Shown: positions 23,173-29,571 of the stretch, piece after piece
Position numbering within the stretch: the stretch's first letter is position 1
How the letters are laid out: every line of letters starts with the position of its first letter
From: RGIG5612 sp963591145
GTDB taxonomy: Bacteria; Bacillota; Clostridia; Lachnospirales; Lachnospiraceae
Length of the DNA stretch: 31,747 nucleotides
Direction: 5' to 3'
NCBI GenBank assembly: GCA_963591145.1
Contig: CAVARE010000074.1
Location: forward strand, 1-31,747
Translations under genes and position numbers: made by a program
Notes under the pieces: model-generated
What the model was told of the DNA's origin: nothing
Seen by the model: the letters and a program-made list of their open reading frames with translations, nothing else
Databases searched by the model: none

Positions 23173-24168
23173 GTGAAGATGAAGAAGTTTTTGAATAGTG
23201 CGGAAACATTAACAGATGAACTGCTGGAGGGCTATAGTCTATGTGCGGCAGATCTTGTGGAGGTAAAGGGACATCTGGTGATCAGTAGGGATCTGGAAAA
23301 AGCAGACCGAGTAACAATCGTTACTATGGGTGGCTCAGGACATGAACCAGCACAGATGGGATTCGTGGGAGCTGGTATGTTGGATATCCAGGTAGTCGGC
23401 GATGTATTTGCTGCTCCGAGTCCGCAAGATGTATTTGAAGCATTGAAACTAGCCGATAAGGGTCATGGAACCCTGCTTCTTGTGTTGAACCATGCAGGCG
23501 ACATGTTGTGCGGTAACATGGTCATGAAGATGGCACAGCGCGAGGGACTGAATGTTCGTAAGGTGGTTACCCAGGAAGACATCGCCAATGCACCAAGAGA
23601 AAATGCTGATGACAGAAGAGGTCTTGCCGGTGCGGTTCCGCTGTATCATATAGCTGCAGCTGCAGCTAGACTGGGAAGAAGTCTTGACGAGGTGGCTGAT
23701 TTGGCACAACGATATGCGGACTCAATGGCTACTATTTCTGTTGCGGTACGCTGTGCGACACATCCGGCTAATGGAGAAGCCTTCGGTGATCTCGGTGATG
23801 ATGATATGGAGATCGGCATGGGCCAGCATGGTGAAGGAGGCGGTGGACGTCAGCCTATGAAGAGTGCGAAAGAGACTGTGGAGATAATGGCAAATGCCTT
23901 GGTAAAGGATATCCCGCTGCAGAAAGGAGACAAATGCTTTGTAATGGTCAATGGATCCGGTGCTACTACGTTAATGGAAATGTTCATTCTTTACAAGGAT
24001 TGTGTGAAGTATCTGGAATCCCAGGGAATAGAAGTAGTTGCCAATATGGTAGGCGAGGTATTGACAGTTCAGGAACAGGCAGGCTTTCAGCTTAACATTT
24101 CAAAATGGGATGACGAATTCCTGAAGCTCTGGAATACACCAGCGCGAACATTTGCATTTTCTCGATAA
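23173..24168 (+). CDS. dhaK: DhaK-type substrate-binding subunit of a dihydroxyacetone-kinase-like enzyme
   Basis: 331 residues, standard DhaK length. It contains TMGGSGHEPAQMGFVGAGMLD and VVGDVFAAPSP, and the active-site His219 in GMGQHGEGGG, which binds the carbonyl substrate as a hemiaminal. This links the enzyme to short-chain ketones or aldehydes such as dihydroxyacetone or tetruloses. The likely start is the GTG at 23173 behind GGAGG; an ATG six bases on (23179) is an alternative. It is followed by a stem-loop and the LsrF-like gene. Together with DhaL it supplies the phosphorylated substrate for the next step. Confidence 0.93.
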   Translation: MKMKKFLNSAETLTDELLEGYSLCAADLVEVKGHLVISRDLEKADRVTIVTMGGSGHEPAQMGFVGAGMLDIQVVGDVFAAPSPQDVFEALKLADKGHGTLLLVLNHAGDMLCGNMVMKMAQREGLNVRKVVTQEDIANAPRENADDRRGLAGAVPLYHIAAAAARLGRSLDEVADLAQRYADSMATISVAVRCATHPANGEAFGDLGDDDMEIGMGQHGEGGGGRQPMKSAKETVEIMANALVKDIPLQKGDKCFVMVNGSGATTLMEMFILYKDCVKYLESQGIEVVANMVGEVLTVQEQAGFQLNISKWDDEFLKLWNTPARTFAFSR

Positions 24169-24176
24169 CATATATT

Positions 24177-24216
24177 GCTGCGGCAGCCAGCGCGAAAACA
24201 GGTGAGATGCCGCAGC
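24177..24216 (+). other. Intercistronic stem-loop between dhaK and the LsrF-like gene
   Basis: GCTGCGGC (24177-24184) is perfectly complementary to GCCGCAGC (24209-24216) across a 24-base loop, with no T-run. It lies in the only gap of more than 60 bp inside operon 2, and may set relative expression or mark an RNA processing site. Confidence 0.55.
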
Positions 24217-24241
24217 GATGCAAATAATAAGGAGGTTTATT

Positions 24242-25135
24242 GTGGCTGATAACATTGGAAATAGAGCAAGCAAGGAATATTATTTGGATGTTCCTGTCGT
24301 ATCAGAGGCATTTTTTCTGAAGGGACTTAACAATAATGACTTTGGAATGAAGAATCGTCTTTCCCATATTTTTAATCCAGTGTCTGGCAATGCTGTGGTG
24401 CTTGCATTTGATCATGGTTACATCATGGGATCTACGGCAGGACTGGAGAGACTCGACGTTACGATTGCGCCATTAGGAAAATATGTGGACGTATTTATGG
24501 GTACCAGGGGTGCGATTCGTTCAAGTTTTTCTCCGACTATGCATCCGTCTATCTGTTTACGGGCAACTTATGATGCATCTGTTCTTTATGACGATATGTC
24601 TGTTGGAAATGGCATTGGTGTGGAAATGGAAGAAGCTGTCCGCATGAATGCCCAGGCAGTGGCGGTGCAGACTTTCATTGGTGCACCAGGAGAAGCGAAA
24701 TCTCTGGAAACTCTGTGTCGATATGTGGATGCGGGCAACCGATATGGTATGCCAGTGTTGGGCGTTGTAGCGGTAGGAAAGCAGATGGAACGTACTCCGA
24801 AGTTCTTCCTTTTGGCGACTCGTATGCTGGCAGAGCATGGTGCGCATTTTATTAAGACCTATTATTGCGAGGATTTTGAAAAGGTTGTGGCAGCTTGTCC
24901 GGTTCCTATCATTATTGCAGGAGGTAAGAAGCTGCCTGAGCAGGAAGCTCTTACTATGGCTTATAGAGCTATCAGCGAGGGCGCTCATGGAGTTGATATG
25001 GGAAGAAATATTTTCCAGAGTGAGAATCCTAAAGCTATGGCGCAGGCAATTGCAAAGGTAGTACACGAGCATTTCACGGACAAGGAAGCTTATGAGTTTT
25101 TCCTGGATATGAAGCAGAATAGTATGGAGGTATAG
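24242..25135 (+). CDS. LsrF-like class I aldolase/thiolase
   Basis: 297 residues. Long stretches match E. coli LsrF as I recall it: RLSHIFNPVSGNAVVLAFDHGY, GLERLDVTIAPL, AGGKKLPEQEAL and GVDMGRNIFQS. Lys205 in FIKTYYCEDF corresponds to the Schiff-base lysine. LsrF cleaves phosphorylated AI-2 (a 2,4-dione phosphate), giving dihydroxyacetone phosphate and acetyl-CoA. No LsrK, LsrR or LsrG is present; here a DhaK/DhaL pair replaces the kinase and a VOC protein sits in LsrG's place, so the substrate is probably an analogue. The GTG start follows AAGGAGG, and the resulting MADNIG aligns with LsrF's MADLDD. Direct aldol cleavage instead of thiolysis is possible. Confidence 0.85.
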   Translation: MADNIGNRASKEYYLDVPVVSEAFFLKGLNNNDFGMKNRLSHIFNPVSGNAVVLAFDHGYIMGSTAGLERLDVTIAPLGKYVDVFMGTRGAIRSSFSPTMHPSICLRATYDASVLYDDMSVGNGIGVEMEEAVRMNAQAVAVQTFIGAPGEAKSLETLCRYVDAGNRYGMPVLGVVAVGKQMERTPKFFLLATRMLAEHGAHFIKTYYCEDFEKVVAACPVPIIIAGGKKLPEQEALTMAYRAISEGAHGVDMGRNIFQSENPKAMAQAIAKVVHEHFTDKEAYEFFLDMKQNSMEV

Positions 25136-25136
25136 C

Positions 25137-25460
25137 ATGGCAGCAGAATATATGCATGTGGGAATCCCGGTGACGAATAAAAAACCTAATATGGTGTATA
25201 ATGAAACGCTGAAATTCTGGGTAAATACCGATGTGGATGATTATGATTATAAGATCGAATACTTGAAATTTGAAGAAGGAACGCCGTTCCCAGAAATTAT
25301 GCATAAAAATCCGCATGTAGCGTATAAAGTAGATGATATGACGACCTATCTGGAGGATGCAGACCAGATAATCTTTCCGCCAATGAATTTTGATGAAAAG
25401 ACACGTTTAGCATTTATCATCAAGGATGATACTATCATCGAACTATTTGAACAGAAGTAA
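25137..25460 (+). CDS. Small VOC (glyoxalase/bleomycin-resistance fold) protein
   Basis: 107 residues. It begins AAEYMHVGIPV, shows NPHVAYKVDDM and ends FIIKDDTIIELFEQ, the beta-alpha-beta pattern of vicinal-oxygen-chelate proteins, with a possible metal site from His and the terminal Glu. VOC enzymes catalyse isomerisations, epimerisations or ring openings through metal-bound enediolates. It is the last gene of operon 2, one base after the LsrF-like stop, with GGAGG upstream. Its place matches that of LsrG in lsr operons, but LsrG has a different fold. It may epimerise or isomerise a dicarbonyl intermediate; this is inference. Confidence 0.65.
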   Translation: MAAEYMHVGIPVTNKKPNMVYNETLKFWVNTDVDDYDYKIEYLKFEEGTPFPEIMHKNPHVAYKVDDMTTYLEDADQIIFPPMNFDEKTRLAFIIKDDTIIELFEQK

Positions 25461-25492
25461 TCAGATTTAGGAAGACCATTAAAAAATATTTG

Positions 25493-26203
25493 TTATTTTA
25501 GATACTTATCAGAAGCGAGGGTATGAAGCGCGGTTTCATCCGTGATAAAATATCCTCGCTTATGTGGTTCTATGATCTGCATCTCCCGCAGCTCCTTTAA
25601 GGTGCGCAGTAAATGACGATAGCTGGTAAAAAGCAATTGGGACAGGGTGGTGAGATCCTCATGAAAATACAGATATGTTTCTCCAGAAAAGGTCACCGAC
25701 TGCGCAGCAAAGCTTATATAAGCACTAAGACGGTTTATAAGTGGAAAGCTGGTATTAACTGTTACATTATTAGAGAAATTATTGATCTTTTGCGCAAAAA
25801 GCCGCCCTAAATATTTCAAAAATACCGGATCCTGATCAATAAATGATTTTACTTTATCCAGAGGAATCTCAATGGCGTATGAATCCTTCATTGCCTCAAT
25901 GGTAATATTGGGGGTTTCCAAATCAAATATTTCCAAATCCCCCATTACACACATACCTGTAATAAGGTTCAGAAGAGCTTCGTTCCCATTGCTGGTGAGG
26001 GAGCATACTTTTATTTTTCCATTTAGAAAGAGATACAGATAATGTGTTCCGCCTCTGCGATTATGGATGTATTCGTAGGCATGAAAACGGGTCAATACCA
26101 TATATTCCCGGTAATATTCCCATAACTTCGGAGAGAAAAATGATTGGATATTGTATTTTTCAATATAAAAATCTAATTTGGAACGATCGGTAAAGGTTTC
26201 CAT
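25493..26203 (-). CDS. Crp/Fnr-family transcriptional regulator (YeiL-like)
   Basis: 236 residues. An N-terminal cyclic-nucleotide-like beta-roll (YLYLFLNGKIKVCSLTSNGNEALLNLITG) joins a dimerisation helix and a C-terminal winged helix (LTTLSQLLFTSYRHLLRTLKELREMQIIEPHKRGYFI). There is no Fnr-type cysteine cluster, and the usual cAMP pocket motif is not evident, so the effector may be a pathway intermediate. The recognition helix SYRHLLR differs from the SRETVGR of Crp. Convergent with operon 2 and 32 bp from its end, it is the best candidate to bind the four TGACA-N2-TGTCA palindromes. The ATG at 26203 has GGAGGAG upstream; a longer frame to 26236 lacks this. No clear palindrome precedes its own gene. 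Confidence 0.85.
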   Translation of the reverse strand: METFTDRSKLDFYIEKYNIQSFFSPKLWEYYREYMVLTRFHAYEYIHNRRGGTHYLYLFLNGKIKVCSLTSNGNEALLNLITGMCVMGDLEIFDLETPNITIEAMKDSYAIEIPLDKVKSFIDQDPVFLKYLGRLFAQKINNFSNNVTVNTSFPLINRLSAYISFAAQSVTFSGETYLYFHEDLTTLSQLLFTSYRHLLRTLKELREMQIIEPHKRGYFITDETALHTLASDKYLK

Positions 26204-26390
26204 AATACTCTCCTCCGGCATATCTCTTGTTGGCACAGGTTCTTTTATTTAGTCCGTTTTATGTGCTTTTCAGGGCGCGGAATACGGGACACATCATTCA
26301 AGCTGCAATTATCTATAACATTATCAGAATAAAAGAAAAAAATGAAAATTGCAAGACAAAATAGACAGACCACACGGACACTGACATTTA

Positions 26391-26472
26391 GTTAAACTAT
26401 CCTATAAAGAAAGTTTATCGCAGATTGGGGTTTGACTTTGAAGATCTACAATCGAGCAAAAGGAATAAATGA
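26391..26472 (+). pseudogene. Possible 3' remnant of a lost gene
   Basis: An open stretch ends in YRRLGFDFEDLQSSKRNK and a TGA at 26470-26472, with a stop codon 27 codons upstream and no start. A good terminator follows six bases later, as after a real gene end. The source gene is not recognised. The rest of the 26204-26687 gap shows nothing else coding. Confidence 0.3.
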
Positions 26473-26478
26473 TTTATG

Positions 26479-26508
26479 CGTCTGTAGCACTATGCGGCAG
26501 ACGTTTTT
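26479..26508 (+). terminator. Terminator following the gene-tail remnant
   Basis: CGTCTG (26479-26484) pairs with CAGACG (26498-26503), followed by TTTTT and a T-rich stretch. The stem is short (six pairs). Confidence 0.6.
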
Positions 26509-26620
26509 CTTTGTCATTTGCCCTTGCCAACTGTTACTTATTATCTATTATCTTTCAATATTTCTTTGCAGATTTAAGCGACAAGCGACAAGTTGCAGTG
26601 TTACAAAGCTACAGTATGCG

Positions 26621-26649
26621 TTGCGTATATTTTTGAACGGTGATATAAT
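26621..26649 (+). promoter_or_regulatory. Promoter of the truncated HTH gene
   Basis: TTGCGT (26621-26626), a 17-bp spacer and a perfect TATAAT (26644-26649), 39 bp before an ATG with CGGAGGAAG. The promoter and ribosome site look intact although the gene behind them is broken. Confidence 0.6.
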
Positions 26650-26687
26650 CAACACGCAGCGCGTAATAAAATAACGGAGGAAGAAGA

Positions 26688-26753
26688 ATGGATGACAATA
26701 AAATGCGGGCAATACGAGAAGAAACAGGGATGAATCGCAGGGAATTCTGCTAA
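26688..26753 (+). pseudogene. Truncated HTH (XRE-like) gene, first 21 codons
   Basis: An ATG with CGGAGGAAGAAGA upstream encodes MRAIREETGMNRREFC after four leading residues, then a stop. The sequence resembles the first helix of small clostridial XRE-like repressors (RAIRE-x-GMNRKEF). The remaining helix-turn-helix is missing: at about 26747 the sequence runs into a rhuM fragment in another frame. This is a deletion junction rather than a complete gene. Confidence 0.55.
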
Positions 26754-27214
26754 AAAATGTATTTGAAGAAGGTGAGCTTTCTAAAGAAGGCAATGTGCAA
26801 ATTTTGCACATTGCAAATTCAGACAAGCCTGTAGAATTTTATAATCTGGATGTCATTATCTCTGTTGGCTATCGTGTTAAATCTCAGCATGGTACTCAAT
26901 TTCGTATCTGGGCGAGCGGTGTTTTAAAAGAATACATGAAAAAGGGGTTTGCTCTGGATGATGATCGCTTAAAGCGTCTTGGTGGTGGCAATTACTTTGA
27001 AGAATTGCTTGCACGTATCCGTGATATGATGACCAGAAGAGACATCCTGACAACCAAAGGCCGTGTATCACATAAACAGGCGATTGATAAAGCTCATCAG
27101 GAATATGAGAAATACAAAAAGAAACAAGAAGATCAGCTTTCGGTAGTGGAACAGCATTTTATCGAGAGTATAAAAGAACTGGAAGATCTGCCATGTCCGC
27201 GTTCCAGGGGCTGA
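26747..27214 (+). pseudogene. rhuM-family remnant, 5' truncated and internally deleted
   Basis: The frame from 26747 begins LLKNVFEEGELSKEG and continues FYNLDVIISVGYRVKSQHGTQF, then FALDDDRLKRLGGGNYFEELLARIRD, all characteristic of RhuM (virulence-associated, usually 300-350 residues). It then jumps to TRRDILTTKGRVSHKQA and HFIESIKELE, which belong at the C-terminus. The first 50 or so residues and roughly 130-150 internal residues are missing. No start codon with a ribosome site exists except a GTG at 26795. Intact rhuM genes are common in islands near restriction and toxin-antitoxin genes; this copy is very unlikely to be functional. Confidence 0.75.
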
Positions 27215-27250
27215 CAGATATGACAGCCGCACGGATCTGCCCTGAATGTC

Positions 27251-27285
27251 AAAAAAGACTCTGACAGCTGCAGCTGATCAGAGCC
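27251..27285 (-). terminator. Terminator of the C_GCAxxG_C_C gene
   Basis: On the minus strand GGCTCTGATCAGCTGCAGC and GCTGTCAGAGTC fold into an imperfect GC-rich hairpin around a GCTGCAGC core, followed by TTTTTT. It lies about 40 bp after the stop codon of the gene on that strand. Confidence 0.75.
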
Positions 27286-27326
27286 CTTCGTATAATGAAA
27301 ACGGAATTATTACATATATTGAGGAA

Positions 27327-27785
27327 TTACGATTCTGCTTCATTGTGAGATGACAAATATCTGGCCAGTATTCCTGCTGCGCAGGCGCACAGCTGCGGGC
27401 ATGGACGCTTCTTATGATAATCGCCGCTGCGATCCGATGGCGCCACGAACTTCACATCTTTATCAAGGCCCAGCAGCTCGCGACAGATGACAGATCCGTT
27501 TATCTGTCGGAATTCCTCCATCATTTCATTGACAGCCTTGTATTCAGCCATCTTGGCATCCTTAGCCGTCGGATCAGAGTATCCACGGAGCAGACCATAG
27601 GCCATAGCCATGCCGCTTACCGCGCCGCAGACATTTCGTGTGCCTGCCAGCCCGCCGCCAAATGCTGAGGCAATCCTGGCGACCTCAGCCGAATCCATTT
27701 TCTCTTCTGCGAAGGCAAGAAATGTTGCCTGTGCGCAGTTATATCCTTCCAAGAAAAGCTCTTGTGCTCTTTGTTCATAATCCAT
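27327..27785 (-). CDS. C_GCAxxG_C_C family protein (putative redox-active cysteine protein)
   Basis: 152 residues. The signature is visible: NCAQATFLAF, then AFGGGLAGTRNVCGAVSGMAMAYGL, ICRELLG and CPQLCACAAGI. The family is named for this cysteine pattern (C, GCAxxG-like, C, C) and relates to proteins with metal or redox roles in anaerobes; no reaction is established. The ATG at 27785 is preceded by AAGGAGG; an in-frame extension to 27839 adds 18 residues without a ribosome site. It is a single gene with its own terminator. Confidence 0.85.
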   Translation of the reverse strand: MDYEQRAQELFLEGYNCAQATFLAFAEEKMDSAEVARIASAFGGGLAGTRNVCGAVSGMAMAYGLLRGYSDPTAKDAKMAEYKAVNEMMEEFRQINGSVICRELLGLDKDVKFVAPSDRSGDYHKKRPCPQLCACAAGILARYLSSHNEAES

Positions 27786-27868
27786 GAAATGCCTCCTTGT
27801 AAAAATTACTGAAATGAATTTTATTAAGTTTATGCTCAATGGTTAATTTAGGAGGGAGTCAGCTTACA

Positions 27869-28975
27869 TCAGCCTACTGCGTTAGAGGCGTCAGATGTTT
27901 CCTCTGTAACATCCCCGAGGATTGAGTCTGTGAGGATCTCAGCCTGCTTATTGAAGATGTCGACTAAGTTGTTGTCAGTAATGGCTGCGGTTTTCTCTTC
28001 ATTTGTAAGAGTGTCGAGTCCGTTGATGAAGGCCGTCATGTCACTGGTATCTGCCAGATAATCATCGCTTTCGTTCAGTGCATCGTCGATTGTGCCCCAC
28101 AGGTCAGCGTTAGTCTGACGGATTGCATATGCACGATTGTAGAATGATAAGATCCTATTCCAAGAAGCCTGCTCCTCGTCAGATGTGCCGCCTGAATAAT
28201 CTGTGTCACAGAGGGCAGAGAGTTCATCCTGTAATTCGCTGAGCTGTGACTGGTATGTGTCCTCCTGTTCGATCTGATCAAGAAGAGCTTCCTTCTCGGC
28301 TGTTGTCAGGTCATCAGATTTGAGAATAAATGCTGATTCGTCGAAGTCCTCGTCGATGTCATCTACAGTTGTATTCTGATACAGCTTCTTCCAGGTATCA
28401 ATGTTGGTAGCCTCAAGAGCGTCGAGTTCATCATATACTATGCTCATCTGGCTCCAAACAGCTTCCTCTTCCTCGGACATCTCAAAATAGCTTGCATCGT
28501 CTTCGGTTAATCCCATGTTAGCGCTTACTTCATTGAATACTTCAACTAACTCGCTCAGGAATACCTCTGTATGATCTGCAACTCCGTTCAGAAGATTGTC
28601 AAATGCATCGTTGATTCTCTGGATCTGTTCCTCTGAGAGAGCATTTTCAATCTCGGTGCCGATCTGATCAAGAATATCAAGGATTCCCTGTTCTATCTCA
28701 GCTTCATCGATGGTGTCGAGACTGTAGTCGCTATCAGTGCTGTAGTCGCTGTCGGTGCTGTAATCAGAATCTGTTGTTTCCTCGTCAAATGCAGCAATCA
28801 GGGAATCAATGAATGCTTCGATCTCTTCATCTGTTACTTCAGTTGAAATTTCTGTCTGTTCAGATGTTGCTGCTGTGGCTGTTGTCTGCTCAGAAGCCAT
28901 AACTGTAAATGGTGCTGCGGCTGCCATAATGCCGGCGAGAGCTGCTATAGATGCTTTTTTTAAATTCTTTTTCAT
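27869..28975 (-). CDS. Secreted, acidic, helical protein with DSDYST repeats
   Basis: 368 residues. A signal peptide (MKKNLKKASIAALAGIMAAA, likely cut after VMA) is followed by a Thr/Glu-rich spacer. Then come three tandem copies of a hexapeptide, DSDYST twice and DSDYSL once (about residues 71-88). The rest is rich in Asp, Glu, Ala and Leu, with long predicted helices (EIEQGILDILDQIGTEIENALSEEQ). There is no cell-wall sorting motif, membrane anchor or known catalytic motif. Good AAGGAG ribosome site. Function is unknown; a calcium-binding or cell-envelope role would suit the acidity but is a guess. Confidence 0.7.
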   Translation of the reverse strand: MKKNLKKASIAALAGIMAAAAPFTVMASEQTTATAATSEQTEISTEVTDEEIEAFIDSLIAAFDEETTDSDYSTDSDYSTDSDYSLDTIDEAEIEQGILDILDQIGTEIENALSEEQIQRINDAFDNLLNGVADHTEVFLSELVEVFNEVSANMGLTEDDASYFEMSEEEEAVWSQMSIVYDELDALEATNIDTWKKLYQNTTVDDIDEDFDESAFILKSDDLTTAEKEALLDQIEQEDTYQSQLSELQDELSALCDTDYSGGTSDEEQASWNRILSFYNRAYAIRQTNADLWGTIDDALNESDDYLADTSDMTAFINGLDTLTNEEKTAAITDNNLVDIFNKQAEILTDSILGDVTEETSDASNAVG

Positions 28976-29167
28976 GTCTTTTTTCTCCTTACTTTTTTAA
29001 AAGTTGATTATGTATTATTTAAATGTCTTTGTTTGTTTCGATGTTGTTCATCTCTTACGTTGGCCATTATATAAGACATGAAAATAAACTTCTCCGAAAA
29101 ACTGCGTTAAAACTGTCATAAAAGTGTCACAGGAGAATAGATATAAAATGCATGCAGTTGATATCTA

Positions 29168-29355
29168 TTACATCGTCCAGTCTTCGACCTTCAAACCGAT
29201 TACTCGAAAAATTCTCTGATGTTATTGGTTACGAGAGTTAATCCTGCGGATCTGGCATGCCCCGCAATTAATAAATCCATTGGGTCAATCGGGTATTCTT
29301 TCGGAAGCCGAACAGCCTGACTTCTTCCGTTTTCAAATAATTTTGCTGTCATCAT
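29168..29355 (-). pseudogene. vapB-vapC toxin-antitoxin remnant (deletion fusion with frameshift)
   Basis: The start, with an AAGGAGG ribosome site, encodes MTAKLFENGRSQAVRLPKEY, the DNA-binding N-terminus of a VapB-type antitoxin. It runs in frame into PMDLLIAGHARSAGLTLVTN, the C-terminal PIN-domain part of a VapC ribonuclease. Everything between (rest of VapB, most of VapC) is gone. The frame then stops at REFFE. Two extra T in a T5 run shift it away from the expected ending, which survives as VIGLKVEDW down to 29168. The product would lack the PIN N-terminal acidic residue and most of the fold, so toxin activity is very unlikely. DNA binding by the short chimera cannot be excluded. Confidence 0.85.
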
Positions 29356-29375
29356 AGTAATAATCCTCCTTATTT

Positions 29376-29420
29376 CGTAAGTATATATCATGATATATAT
29401 TCTTCCAACAGATACTTACG
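29376..29420. promoter_or_regulatory. Palindromic operator-like region upstream of the vapBC remnant
   Basis: TATATATCATGATATATA (29382-29399) is a perfect 18-bp palindrome just upstream of the vapB ribosome site. A wider inverted repeat, CGTAAGTAT (29376-29384) and ATACTTACG (29412-29420), brackets it. VapB antitoxins autoregulate by binding such palindromes over the promoter, so this is probably the former operator. Confidence 0.6.
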
Positions 29421-29571
29421 CTGCCGCCAGATTCCGCTGAGTCTTGACCGTCAAATGGATAATGTGCTACTCTGAAAAAGCAATCCCGATAAACAACGGG
29501 ACGTGCATTACTGCAATGATTTGTATATCTGATTATTGTAATGGCAGAGATTATCCGAAAGGCGGTGCAGC

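Noticed and set aside
9549..26203. A classical AI-2 lsr operon
   Set aside because: The importer layout and LsrF match, but LsrK, LsrR and LsrG are absent and a GRE, two dehydrogenases and DhaK/DhaL are present.
26380..26396. A TGACATTTAGTTA half-palindrome upstream of the Crp/Fnr gene
   Set aside because: Only one half matches the TGACA-N2-TGTCA operator and the spacing is wrong; not enough to claim autoregulation.
26432..26674. An 80-codon plus-strand frame near the regulator
   Set aside because: It starts at TTG without a ribosome site, has odd composition, runs through a terminator hairpin and overlaps the promoter of the HTH remnant.
28707..28765. Short repeated DNA encoding DSDYST considered as a CRISPR or mobile repeat
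   Set aside because: The repeats are contiguous 18-bp in-frame units within a gene, with no spacers.
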